Source: Bacteroidales bacterium
GTDB taxonomy: Bacteria > Bacteroidota > Bacteroidia > Bacteroidales > VadinHA17
Length of the DNA: 15,495 nucleotides
Direction: 5' to 3'
NCBI GenBank assembly: GCA_030692905.1
Contig: JAUYBT010000223.1
Span: forward strand, 1 to 15,495
Positions 1-7,503 of this stretch are shown one piece after another. The notes below the pieces were generated by a model. The model was not told where the DNA came from and did not search any database. It worked only from the letters and a program-made list of their open reading frames with translations. The position numbers and the translations under genes were made by a program. Within the stretch, counting starts at the first letter, position 1. Each line of letters starts with the position of its first letter.

Positions 1-861
1 AATGGATAAAGCATCGGAAACTTCCTTTGTCTCTTCATACCAATCGAATGGAACGGGTTCTTCATAAAAGTCTATTTTATATTCTTCCATTATCCTGCCT
101 ATTCTTATCGCTTCATCTGCTGTGTATGAACCGTTAGAGTCAGCATAAATAACCATTTTATCTCCAAAGATTTTTCTTACAAGAGGGATAAGCTTCTCTG
201 TTCTGCCTTTTGGCTCCTCGAAATTATTGTTCATCCTTCCGCCAACTTTAAACTTCAACGCTTTAGCTTTGGATTCTCCGATCTCCTTTTTAAGATGTTC
301 TATTGTCAACTCAGGACTGATACCACGTTCTCCATTAGCCTGATAAACAGCAATTCGGGGATTATGAATTTCTCCGATAAGTTGTCCTATCGATTTATTT
401 ACTATATGGCCAAGCATATCGAGTATTGCAAATTCGATAGTTGCTAAAGGAACCCACAAAGCCAGATTCTGCATTTTATAATTGCTCTGATAAACATATA
501 CTTCTTCGATCAGGGTCTCAAGATTCCTTGCATCCTTACCTATGAAGAATGGTTGAAGGCGATTTATAAAAACAGGGTATAGTGATTTCATCTGATCGTT
601 ATTGGCAACTGAGATGCCGACTGCACCATCTTTTGATCTGACCCTGCAGAGAAAATTGTTTTTAAGCCTTAAAAGTTCGAGAGTTTCTATAATTATGGGT
701 GATTGAAACTGTTCTCTCTTCAGAACAGGCCTTCTGATAATTTCATCCAGCGTTTTATATTTCTCATTTATTGTAGCTGATTGAAAGGAGAAACCAGGCA
801 GGGCGACAGCCACACTCCCTGCAAGAGTTGTTTCGATGAACTGACGTCTTGTATGTTTCAT
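1..861 (-). CDS. Enolase-superfamily (mandelate racemase/muconate lactonizing type) enzyme, C-terminus outside window
   Basis: The reading frame is open from an ATG at 861 to the left edge (287 codons), so the C-terminal part of the barrel is missing. The N-terminus carries a Tat-like motif (TRRQFIE, residues 4-10) and a hydrophobic stretch ending near ALPG (20-23), which predicts Tat export. The enolase-superfamily capping domain spans about 55-165 and the barrel begins about 170. A KxK pair (LKFKVGG, K203/K205) is the usual catalytic-lysine position, YADSNGSY supplies metal ligand D241, and FYEEP supplies the second acidic ligand (E267/E268). The third ligand and the opposite catalytic base lie off the window. 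Family members abstract a proton alpha to a carboxylate, as in sugar-acid dehydratases, racemases and cycloisomerases. Its position 40 bp downstream of the pectate lyase makes an acid-sugar substrate plausible, but that is inference and the exact reaction is unassigned. Confidence 0.85.
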   Translation of the reverse strand, partial: MKHTRRQFIETTLAGSVAVALPGFSFQSATINEKYKTLDEIIRRPVLKREQFQSPIIIETLELLRLKNNFLCRVRSKDGAVGISVANNDQMKSLYPVFINRLQPFFIGKDARNLETLIEEVYVYQSNYKMQNLALWVPLATIEFAILDMLGHIVNKSIGQLIGEIHNPRIAVYQANGERGISPELTIEHLKKEIGESKAKALKFKVGGRMNNNFEEPKGRTEKLIPLVRKIFGDKMVIYADSNGSYTADEAIRIGRIMEEYKIDFYEEPVPFDWYEETKEVSDALSI

Positions 862-901
862 GATTACATGAGTTTTTTAGCAATAACATATTTTATAAAA
901 C

Positions 902-1990
902 CTACTTAAGCCACTTTGCTTTCCATGCTTGATATTTATCAATAACCTCCTGGGGTTCAGTTGTGTACCAGCTATAGCCATTACGTCTTTCATATCCAAT
1001 CTCTTCCAGTGTCTTCTTCTTGATCCCGTCACGATCGCAAACGTAGGGCAATTCAGTTTCCAGATCATAAAACCTTGCCCACATGTCTCCGGCTTTAGGA
1101 TCAGAAACAATCCTCCTGTCTTTCAGTCCATCCTTGTTTGTGAAACTCTCCCACCTTGTATTTTTAATTCTGTGCGAATCGAGCCATTCAATTGCCCCGT
1201 GAACCGATTTAATTATTGCAGGAGAAGGGTCAGGAATTTCCATTAGCATATTTATAATTCCTACCGATTCAGCACCGCTGAATGAAGGCAATTCGTAGGA
1301 ACGGGCTTTGGCAGGCAGGAAGGTATTTTCATCATGTTGTGCACACCACACTGTCGGCTTACCCTTAACTATTATCTGGGTTTTAAGAATGCATTCAATT
1401 CCCTTATCGTATGCAATTTTTGATTTTGCAACTATATCGTCGGTTGCAACAAATGAATAAAGAGGTTTCTTCCCCGAAATATCGCGGAGTATCTCCAGAA
1501 TATTTACAATGGCATTATCATTGAAAGTAATATGGGTATAATATCCTATTCTAAGAGGATAAAACATAGGCCAACCGCCACTATTATACTGAGCTTCAAG
1601 GATGAAATTCAGACCTTTAATAAATGCTGACCTGTACGTTTCGGTTTTTGTTTTGTTATACATCCGGGCCAGGAACTTCATTTCAGTAGTAGTTGCATCA
1701 TTATCCAATATGGCATCAAGGGTGTCTTTTTTTCTCAGCAGATTAGTTTTTTCTGCGTCTGTTAACGGCTTATGCATGGGAAGGTTTTTTGGCCAGCCTC
1801 CTGAGCTCCTCTGGTAAAGAAGAACATTTTCTGCCACTGCTTTAGATTCTTCCGAACCGTACCATGAATCTGGCATCTGTGTGGCTACATATTTCCACGA
1901 ACGCTGACTGATAGAAGTTTGTGCATTGACAATGTGTACCCCAAATGAAAGCACAAGAATGGCTAAAATAGTTTTTAAAAATTTCTTCAT
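902..1990 (-). CDS. Secreted pectate lyase, polysaccharide lyase family 10
   Basis: This 362-residue protein has an N-terminal signal peptide (hydrophobic core about 6-20, likely cleavage after VNA-Q at 21-24), so it acts in the periplasm or at the cell surface. PL10 enzymes cleave polygalacturonate by Ca-dependent beta-elimination, giving 4,5-unsaturated oligogalacturonides. Visible family motifs are RSSGGWPKN (61-69), DNDATTTEM (97-104), YNSGGWPMFYP (135-145), YTHITFNDNAIVN (151-163), VWCAQHDENTF (214-224), KARSYELPSFSGAES (228-242) and MWARFYDLET (303-312). Conserved acids and arginines in the HITFNDNA and KARSYELPS segments are probably at the active site. The length fits a single catalytic domain with no binding module. 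It lies 50 bp downstream of the VOC gene and 40 bp upstream of the enolase-superfamily gene on the same strand, consistent with one transcript. Family assignment is strong; substrate detail (pectate versus partly methylated pectin) is not resolved. Confidence 0.93.
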   Translation of the reverse strand: MKKFLKTILAILVLSFGVHIVNAQTSISQRSWKYVATQMPDSWYGSEESKAVAENVLLYQRSSGGWPKNLPMHKPLTDAEKTNLLRKKDTLDAILDNDATTTEMKFLARMYNKTKTETYRSAFIKGLNFILEAQYNSGGWPMFYPLRIGYYTHITFNDNAIVNILEILRDISGKKPLYSFVATDDIVAKSKIAYDKGIECILKTQIIVKGKPTVWCAQHDENTFLPAKARSYELPSFSGAESVGIINMLMEIPDPSPAIIKSVHGAIEWLDSHRIKNTRWESFTNKDGLKDRRIVSDPKAGDMWARFYDLETELPYVCDRDGIKKKTLEEIGYERRNGYSWYTTEPQEVIDKYQAWKAKWLK

Positions 1991-2040
1991 AGGATTTTGT
2001 TAAAGTTAAAGTATCTTTTTTGAGTCTGGATAATCATTCA

Positions 2041-3033
2041 TTACCGGATAAACTTCGGAGCAGGTGCATCTGATGAAGGAACTGGTAATCCATCGATGGT
2101 CTTTGGCTCCATTATTTCGACACGCGTTCCATCTCCGTCATAATAATTAATCTGTCGTTTCCGGTTAATACCTGTTTTCATTTCCGTGGGAATTCTGCAG
2201 CCTACAGGAAGTTTGCGGTTTTGTAATAATTTACCGGAGGCTGCTACGTCATCGACTACAAGACAAATATGATTCATGGTACCCTTACGATCTGTTGATG
2301 GCTCTTTTTCAAACAACATGAACTCGATATAGTCATCTCCTTCAGGGACTTTCATATTTACCCAGCTTAGCATTGTCCCGTTGGAACTCCCGCGCCAGAT
2401 CTCTTTAAATCCGAGAATATCGCGATAGAATTTCATTGCAGAATCGAGATTTGCAACCATTATACCCACATGGCTCATGTGGTCAGAGATTCGGGTATCG
2501 GGCATATCTTTTCCAAAATTCTGCATGGTCCAGCCATTGGGTGTATATTGAACAATCTCACATATTATGCCATTCGGGTCAGTAACAAAATAGTTTAAAT
2601 TACCGGTTCGTCCTGCCGGGGTTTTTTCAGGTACTTTAATACCTTTTGATGCCATGTATTGACGCATTCCTTCAGCATCATCCGTCTCAATGGCAAAATG
2701 ATAAAGCCGGTCGCTGCCTGCAGCTCTTTCAGGGAAAATTTCAATTACCTGGCGATCGTTTATCTTGATATATGTCAGAGCCAGTTCATCGCTGTTATTC
2801 TTTTTCAGGGAATATGGTTCAGCATAACCAAGGAGGTCTTTGTAGAAAGCACGTGCATGATCAATATTTTTTACAAAAAATGCAGCATGAGCCACACCTG
2901 TAATTTTTGGGCGTTTCACATTCCTGGTCATCTGTGAGTGAAGTGGTAATAGCCCTGCAACCAGTACCAGAATAGTTATTAAAAAACACCTTTTCAAATG
3001 ATGATTATTTTTCCGTGTAACTGAAATCTTCAT
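2041..3033 (-). CDS. Exported two-domain VOC (glyoxalase/extradiol dioxygenase fold) protein
   Basis: The protein has 330 residues, with a basic N-terminus and a hydrophobic segment (about 17-31, ending LHSQ) that reads as a signal peptide. Two tandem vicinal-oxygen-chelate domains follow. Domain 1 (about 45-165) starts GVAHAAFFVKNIDHARAFY and domain 2 (about 185-310) starts SHVGIMVANLDSAMKFY. Each domain keeps the three positions that bind a metal in this fold: H49, H112 and E159 in the first, and H188, H255 and E306 in the second. The family includes glyoxalase I, extradiol dioxygenases, epimerases and resistance proteins, so the reaction cannot be named. It is the first gene of the pectate lyase set, which suggests a role on pectin-derived or phenolic breakdown products outside the cytoplasm (inference). 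The start is supported by a GGAGG 10 bases upstream. Confidence 0.85.
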   Translation of the reverse strand: MKISVTRKNNHHLKRCFLITILVLVAGLLPLHSQMTRNVKRPKITGVAHAAFFVKNIDHARAFYKDLLGYAEPYSLKKNNSDELALTYIKINDRQVIEIFPERAAGSDRLYHFAIETDDAEGMRQYMASKGIKVPEKTPAGRTGNLNYFVTDPNGIICEIVQYTPNGWTMQNFGKDMPDTRISDHMSHVGIMVANLDSAMKFYRDILGFKEIWRGSSNGTMLSWVNMKVPEGDDYIEFMLFEKEPSTDRKGTMNHICLVVDDVAASGKLLQNRKLPVGCRIPTEMKTGINRKRQINYYDGDGTRVEIMEPKTIDGLPVPSSDAPAPKFIR

Positions 3034-3043
3034 ATTCTTATTT

Positions 3044-3048
3044 CCTCC
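3044..3048 (-). promoter_or_regulatory. Shine-Dalgarno GGAGG for the VOC gene
   Basis: Read on the minus strand, GGAGG lies 10 bases before the ATG at 3033. It is a full-strength Shine-Dalgarno core, which is uncommon in Bacteroidota, where most genes (including most in this window) have only A-rich leaders. It fixes the start of the VOC gene. Confidence 0.6.
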
Positions 3049-3180
3049 GGTTCGAAATATATAAAAATTTGTCCGGGTATCGACATTTCCTATTAATTTT
3101 CAGCTTAAAGGAGATCATGGATTTTACCTGGTAGAAATATCTGTTTAAAAATGCTACGCTGAAAGTATAGGAACCATTAT

Positions 3181-3211
3181 TTTGAAAGCAATGAAATAAT
3201 TCCTACATTTA
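3181..3211 (+). promoter_or_regulatory. Candidate Bacteroidota-type promoter for the TIM-barrel lipoprotein gene
   Basis: TTTG at 3181-3184 is separated by 19 bases from TACATTTA at 3204-3211. This resembles the Bacteroidota sigma-ABfr consensus (TTTG, about 19-bp spacer, TAnnTTTG), differing at the last base. It would give a leader of nearly 90 bases before the ATG at 3306. The rest of the 272-bp divergent region shows no other clear signal. Assignment is by motif only. Confidence 0.4.
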
Positions 3212-3305
3212 CCTCAGTTGTTTTGCGATTTGAAATTATTAGAAATTAAGTACTTAGAATTCAGGAACTCCAAACTCTTTACTTATAAATTAAATTCTTA
3301 TCAAA

Positions 3306-4181
3306 ATGAAAAAAAGAAATTTTATTACGTTTGTTCTGTTAATGGCTGTTACCGGCCTTATCTTTTCCACTTTCTATTCATGTAAGCCGGCAAAGAAAAA
3401 CATAGGATTGCAGTTGTACTCTCTACGCGATTCTATCACAAAAGATGTACCCGGAACTATAGCTAAGGTGAGTAAAATGGGTTATAAATTTGTTGAGCCG
3501 GCAGGTTATCGTGACGGAAAGTTTTACGGTATGGAACCTGCTGCTTTTAAAGTTCTTTGTGAAGCTAATAAACTGACTGTCCTTAGCTCACATACTGGCA
3601 GGAATGCGCCTGATTCAACCAATCTTGCTGAAACCATGGCATGGTGGGATGCTTGTATTGATGCTCATGTTGCTGTCGGAGCAAAATATATTGTTCAGCC
3701 ATCAATGGGTCGTACAGCTTATGAAAGTCTTGCAGGTCTGAAAGCATATTGCGATTATTTCAATGCAGTGGGTGAAAAATGTAATGCAAAAGGTATCCGT
3801 TTTGGTTATCATAATCATGATAAGGAATTTTCTACTAAGCTTGACAGTACCATCATTATGTATGAATATATGCTCGAGAATACTGACCCGGCCAAAGTCA
3901 TGTTCGAGATTGATCTTTACTGGGCTGTTGTCGGAGGAGCAAATCCTGTCGATTATTTCAATAAATATCCCGGACGTTTTGAACTATGGCACATAAAAGA
4001 TAAAGAGGAGATTGGCGCAAGCGGAATGATGGATTTTGCTGCCATCTGGGCCGGAGCTGCCAAATCAGGAATGCAGTATGGTATCGTTGAAGTTGAAAGA
4101 TATAATTTCGACAACTTTACAAGCTGCAAGATGAGCATTGATTTCCTCAATGCTGCACCTTATGTAGTTATGCCTAAATAA
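3306..4181 (+). CDS. Sugar phosphate isomerase/epimerase-like TIM-barrel lipoprotein (AP-endonuclease-2 / xylose isomerase-like fold)
   Basis: The protein has 291 residues. Residues 1-26 form a lipoprotein-type signal (hydrophobic 7-21, then STFYSC with lipidated C26; the -3 residue is F, so the lipobox is slightly non-canonical). The rest is one xylose-isomerase-like barrel. Family signatures are IGLQLYSLRD (33-42), GYKFVEPAGY (59-68), SSHTG (94-98), IRFGYHNHDKEF (164-175), VMFEIDLYWAVVGG (198-211), FELWHIKD (225-232) and GIVEVERY (259-266). H169/H171, D203, H229 and E262 or E264 are likely metal or catalytic ligands. Related exported Bacteroidota proteins have been linked to oxidised or keto-sugar metabolism, but this sequence does not show the substrate. 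It is followed by its own terminator at 4218-4261, so it is probably transcribed separately from the next gene. Confidence 0.85.
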   Translation: MKKRNFITFVLLMAVTGLIFSTFYSCKPAKKNIGLQLYSLRDSITKDVPGTIAKVSKMGYKFVEPAGYRDGKFYGMEPAAFKVLCEANKLTVLSSHTGRNAPDSTNLAETMAWWDACIDAHVAVGAKYIVQPSMGRTAYESLAGLKAYCDYFNAVGEKCNAKGIRFGYHNHDKEFSTKLDSTIIMYEYMLENTDPAKVMFEIDLYWAVVGGANPVDYFNKYPGRFELWHIKDKEEIGASGMMDFAAIWAGAAKSGMQYGIVEVERYNFDNFTSCKMSIDFLNAAPYVVMPK

Positions 4182-4217
4182 GAATTACTGATTATAAATT
4201 GGGTTTATTCTGATTCG

Positions 4218-4261
4218 GGGAAGATCGCAGAAATATTTTTTTATGATCTTCCCTGTTTTTT
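4218..4261 (+). terminator. Rho-independent terminator after the TIM-barrel lipoprotein gene
   Basis: GGGAAGATC (4218-4226) and GATCTTCCC (4245-4253) form a perfect 9-bp stem with an 18-base A/T-rich loop, followed by TGTTTTTT (4254-4261). It lies 36 bases past the stop codon at 4181. An ATG at 4243 inside the hairpin is in frame with the next gene but is unlikely to be its start. Confidence 0.8.
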
Positions 4262-4296
4262 GCTTATATTTATTTCTTGCCAATCAATCAAAAAAG

Positions 4297-5376
4297 ATGA
4301 AGACCAGGATTACTTTTTTCATTTTTATGACATTGTCATTTGCAGGATGTCAAAGTAATTATTATACAGCCGGAGATTACCAGTCAGTTCTGAAAATCGA
4401 CTCACATATCCACATTAACAGTGATGATGGAGCTTTTGAAGATCAGGCAAAACCGGATAATTTTATATTGATAACACTTAATGTTGATCATTCAGATTCG
4501 GCCAACATAAGAAGCCAGTTTGACTATGCTGTTAAATCAGCAGAGAAACATCCCGGAAGGATTTTTTACGGGGCTACATTCTTATTTGACACAGTCGGCT
4601 ATGGTACTGACGAGTGGAGCAATAAGAAAATATCGCAGCTCGGAAAAGATTTATCCGGGGGTGCAATTGCTGTGAAAATCTGGAAGAATGTAGGTATGAC
4701 TGTCCGCAACAGAAAGGGAGAATTTATTATGGCTGATGACCCTGGTTTAGAGCCGGTTATTAATTTTATTAAGAGCAAAAATCTTCCAATTGCAGGACAT
4801 CTTGGTGAGCCACGCAACTGCTGGTTACCCTTGAACGAAATGACCGTCAGCAGCGACAGCAGCTACTTTGCCCGTAACCCTCAGTATCACATGTTCCTTC
4901 ATCCGGAATATCCTTCTTATGAGGATCAGATCAAGACTCGCGACAACCTCCTCAAAAAACACCCCGATCTCACATTCATTGGTTGCCACCTTGGTAGCCT
5001 GGAATGGAATGTCGATTCATTAGCGTTAAGGCTCGAAAGGTTTCCGAATATGGCAGTAGATATGTCTGCAAGAATATGTCACCTGCAGTATCAGTCTGCG
5101 AAAGACAGGGATAGAGTGCGTGAATTCTGTATCAAATACCAGGACCGGTTGCTTTATGGAACGGACGTTGGATATAGTGGTTCAAACAACCCGGAAGGTT
5201 TTAAAAAAAGGATGCATGACACATGGGTCGATGACTGGAAATACTTCACCTCAAAAGATGAAATGACTTCCGATAAATTCAAAGGGAAATTTGATGGACT
5301 TCAGCTTCCGAAAGAGGTGGTCAACAAGATATTCAGCGAAAATGCAATCAAATGGTATAAACTGAATGTTCAGTAA
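4297..5376 (+). CDS. Amidohydrolase-family (amidohydrolase 2 type) TIM-barrel lipoprotein
   Basis: The ATG at 4297 gives 359 residues beginning with a classic lipoprotein signal (MKTRITFFIFMTLSFAGC, lipidated C18). An in-frame ATG at 4243 lies inside the preceding terminator and would put extra sequence before the signal, so it is not used. Metal-site motifs of the amidohydrolase superfamily are visible: DSHIHI (H37 and H39, strand 1), AVKIWK (K127), IAGHLGEP (H168), FIGCHLGS (H231) and LLYGTDVGYS (D290). This matches the amidohydrolase 2 branch, which includes lactonases, decarboxylases and hydrolases of ring or lactone substrates. The substrate is unknown. Context (sugar-isomerase fold next door, pectate lyase operon across the divergent region) suggests a lactone or acid derivative of a sugar, as inference only. 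The gene ends 11 bases before the convergent response-regulator gene. Confidence 0.86.
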   Translation: MKTRITFFIFMTLSFAGCQSNYYTAGDYQSVLKIDSHIHINSDDGAFEDQAKPDNFILITLNVDHSDSANIRSQFDYAVKSAEKHPGRIFYGATFLFDTVGYGTDEWSNKKISQLGKDLSGGAIAVKIWKNVGMTVRNRKGEFIMADDPGLEPVINFIKSKNLPIAGHLGEPRNCWLPLNEMTVSSDSSYFARNPQYHMFLHPEYPSYEDQIKTRDNLLKKHPDLTFIGCHLGSLEWNVDSLALRLERFPNMAVDMSARICHLQYQSAKDRDRVREFCIKYQDRLLYGTDVGYSGSNNPEGFKKRMHDTWVDDWKYFTSKDEMTSDKFKGKFDGLQLPKEVVNKIFSENAIKWYKLNVQ

Positions 5377-5395
5377 ATGAGTTCTTTTTAAAGAA
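5361..5395. terminator. Possible hairpins at a convergent gene junction
   Basis: Two short inverted repeats sit where the amidohydrolase and response-regulator genes converge. ACTGAA (5361-5366) pairs with TTCAGT (5369-5374), and TTCTTT (5382-5387) pairs with AAAGAA (5390-5395). Both loops are only two bases, so one terminal pair must open. They may end transcription from one or both sides, but the stems are weak and overlap coding sequence. Confidence 0.25.
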
Positions 5396-6101
5396 AATTC
5401 TTATCCAGGAATTTCTGGAATTTGTCCTTATACTGATCACTGACAGGAATATATTCTTTACCAAATACGATCCTACTGCGTTCAATGGTATTGATTTTTT
5501 CAAGATTGACAATGAATGAACGGTGGACACGCATAAATTTATTACCGGGGAGTTTAGATTCCAGCAGTTTCAGGGAGGTCAGAGAGAGAACAGGTCGGGG
5601 CGCATTATGAGTATATACCTTAACATAATCCTTCAGCCCTTCGATATAAAGAATATCGTTGAAATTTATCCTTTTAATCTTATAATCTGATTTGAGAAAA
5701 AGAAACTCACTGTTGGCATCTACCTTGTTAAGAGCTTTCTGTTCAAGTCTGAGTAACTTCTGAACTTTATGTACTGCAGCTAAAAACTCTTCATAGCTGA
5801 AAGGTTTTAATAAATAATCAACAATCTCAAGTTTGTAACCCTCCAGGGCGTATTTTTCAAAAGCTGTGGTGAATATTACTTTGGGGCCTTTTTCCATAAG
5901 CCTTGTAAATTCAATTCCGGAGAGATCGGGCATTTGAATATCAACGAAAATGAGGTCCACGGTAGCATTTGTCATAAAATCAGCGGCATCAAGCGGATTA
6001 TCGAACTTCCCGATAAGCTTCAGTCCGGAAGTTTTTTCGATATAACCTGTTACAAGCTGCAGAGCCAGAGGTTCGTCGTCGATAGCGATCGTGGTAATCA
6101 T
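5388..6101 (-). CDS. LytTR-family response regulator
   Basis: The protein has 237 residues. A receiver domain (about 1-118) has acidic residues D8/D9, phospho-acceptor D54 (IFVDIQMP), T78/T79 (IFTTA) and K99 (LLKPF). A LytTR DNA-binding domain (about 133-237) has FLKSDYKIKRI, DILYIEGLKDYV and the MRVHRSFIVN segment typical of the family. It is the output half of the two-component system whose kinase lies just upstream. The kinase stop and this ATG share one base (TAATG), so translation is probably coupled. LytTR proteins usually bind paired short sites upstream of target genes; the repeat units at 7274-7443, upstream of the kinase, are a candidate target. No sign of truncation. Confidence 0.94.
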   Translation of the reverse strand: MITTIAIDDEPLALQLVTGYIEKTSGLKLIGKFDNPLDAADFMTNATVDLIFVDIQMPDLSGIEFTRLMEKGPKVIFTTAFEKYALEGYKLEIVDYLLKPFSYEEFLAAVHKVQKLLRLEQKALNKVDANSEFLFLKSDYKIKRINFNDILYIEGLKDYVKVYTHNAPRPVLSLTSLKLLESKLPGNKFMRVHRSFIVNLEKINTIERSRIVFGKEYIPVSDQYKDKFQKFLDKNFL

Positions 6102-7207
6102 TAAGCAAAATTAATATAAAGGAGTACCTCAAATGCTGTTTCTGATCTATTTATCTTCAATTCATGCTTGCCAGGGAATAATAGACTCAGCCTTTTGCCC
6201 ACATTTTCCAGTCCAATACCTGAATGACCAATTTCAGTTTCTTCTCTTGTTTTCACGAGACTGTTAGCACACCTGAAAGTTATTGAATCTTTTATTGCCA
6301 GCATACTGATATCAATAAATGACTTTCCCCGATAACTGATCCCATGCTTAAAAGCATTTTCGATAAAAGGAATAAAGAGCAGGGGCGGGATATTTATATC
6401 TTCATACTTCTCCGGGAAAGAGACTGAAAGACGAATCTTATCGCTCATTCTGAGTTTCATCAGATCTATATAGTTATTCATGAAACCAATTTCATTGCTC
6501 AGGCGTGTATTCCCATGTTCCGACTCATAAAGCAGGTATCTCATTAATTTTGACAGCTTTAACACTGCATATTGTGAATCCACGGCATTGATGCCAATCA
6601 GAGAATATATGTTATTCAGTGTGTTAAAGAAAAAATGAGGGCTGATCTGATTTTTCAGGAATGCCAATTCGGAATTCAAATTCTCTTTTCCCAGCTTCTC
6701 CTGCAATTTTTCAATCTGGGAGTGACGCTCAAGGCCCCTCAGCCCCAGTGAAAAAAAGACAAGAAACAATGAAGTGAACCCATAATTGAACAGGTGCATT
6801 TCGCGGAAGGGTGGTCTGGCTAATACTGCCCCACCACCAGATGGTAATGGTCTCTTTCTGTCTTCAGGTTGTCTATTAAATTGTTCAGTATTTGCACTGC
6901 CGGATTCATATTTAAATACCAGCTTATTTGAAATATCAGAAACAAAATAAAAGCCGGCAATTAAAATAATTACCGACAAATAATACCTGTACCTCCTGCT
7001 ATCGAAAAAAAACCTGGGTACTAAAACAAGGTAATTAGCATAAAATATTATACCACTGATCAGGGTATTGATGTAATATAACCATATAAAATCTTTCCCA
7101 ACCTGCCACCGTTTTATGAAATACAGGGGTAATCCCAGAAGGATGGCCCATGCCAGGAGATGCAGCACGATCCGTATTTTATTACCTTCGAAGAAACTCT
7201 TTTTCAT
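6101..7207 (-). CDS. LytS/YehU-type sensor histidine kinase (His_kinase family)
   Basis: The protein has 368 residues. The N-terminal part is membrane-embedded, with hydrophobic segments at about 13-31, 42-64, 76-92 and 138-157, and a polar linker rich in Pro, Gly and Arg at about 101-136. A short coiled coil (about 160-182) leads into the kinase core: QISPHFFFNTLN (187-198, phospho-acceptor H191), PFIENAFKHG (280-289, N box) and GHSGIGLENVGKRL (327-340, G box). There is no large sensory domain, so the signal is probably sensed in or near the membrane. It forms a translationally coupled pair with the LytTR regulator and lies downstream of the pump genes on the same strand, with a 296-bp gap. 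That suggests it monitors a pump substrate or envelope stress (inference). Confidence 0.93.
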   Translation of the reverse strand: MKKSFFEGNKIRIVLHLLAWAILLGLPLYFIKRWQVGKDFIWLYYINTLISGIIFYANYLVLVPRFFFDSRRYRYYLSVIILIAGFYFVSDISNKLVFKYESGSANTEQFNRQPEDRKRPLPSGGGAVLARPPFREMHLFNYGFTSLFLVFFSLGLRGLERHSQIEKLQEKLGKENLNSELAFLKNQISPHFFFNTLNNIYSLIGINAVDSQYAVLKLSKLMRYLLYESEHGNTRLSNEIGFMNNYIDLMKLRMSDKIRLSVSFPEKYEDINIPPLLFIPFIENAFKHGISYRGKSFIDISMLAIKDSITFRCANSLVKTREETEIGHSGIGLENVGKRLSLLFPGKHELKINRSETAFEVLLYINFA

Positions 7208-7273
7208 TTCTCTTTCTTTTTCGATTGCCCTCTCACTGATAATAAAGTGAAAACCAAATTACAATTAATCTGT

Positions 7274-7443
7274 TGAAACCCACATGTATTTGAATACACA
7301 AACACAATATTATAATAATCAGCTACATGTGTGTTCCATAATACCATTAAAATCAATTATTATATGATGAAACCCACATGATTGATCCAAATCGCAAACA
7401 CGTATGAAAATAATTTATTCTCATCATGTGCGGTTCCATCCGA
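7274..7443. repeat. Two imperfect ~75-bp repeat units with inverted arms in the kinase leader
   Basis: Unit 1 (7274-about 7345) and unit 2 (7368-about 7443) share, in the same order, TGAAACCCACATG (7274-7286 and 7368-7380, identical), CAAACAC (7299-7305 and 7395-7401, identical), CATGTG (7326-7331 and 7425-7430) and GTTCCAT (7333-7339 and 7433-7439). Within each unit the last two blocks are an imperfect reverse complement of the first, so each unit could fold as a long-looped hairpin or carry two oppositely oriented protein sites. The period is 94 bases. The units sit between the pump permease stop and the kinase ATG, where an operator for the LytTR regulator would be expected. The remainder of 7208-7503 is A/T-rich, with a further weak inverted pair CATCCG/CGGATG (7437-7442, 7465-7470). 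Confidence 0.6.
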
Positions 7444-7503
7444 CCTTAAATTAAAAATTATATACGGATGAAATACAATCAAATTTAATGAATCCGGTTT
7501 GAA

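Noticed and set aside
2466..2482. Perfect 7-bp inverted repeat CCACATG-GCT-CATGTGG with the same core as the repeats at 7274-7443
   Set aside because: It lies inside the VOC coding sequence and is fully explained by the conserved His-Met-Ser-His-Val-Gly codons, so it is probably coincidental.
4243..4296. Upstream in-frame ATG as the start of the amidohydrolase
   Set aside because: It falls inside the terminator hairpin and would place 18 residues ahead of a perfect lipoprotein signal peptide.
7437..7470. CATCCG/CGGATG inverted repeat as a terminator for the pump operon
   Set aside because: The stem is short with a 22-base A/T loop, and there is no T tract in the direction of transcription.
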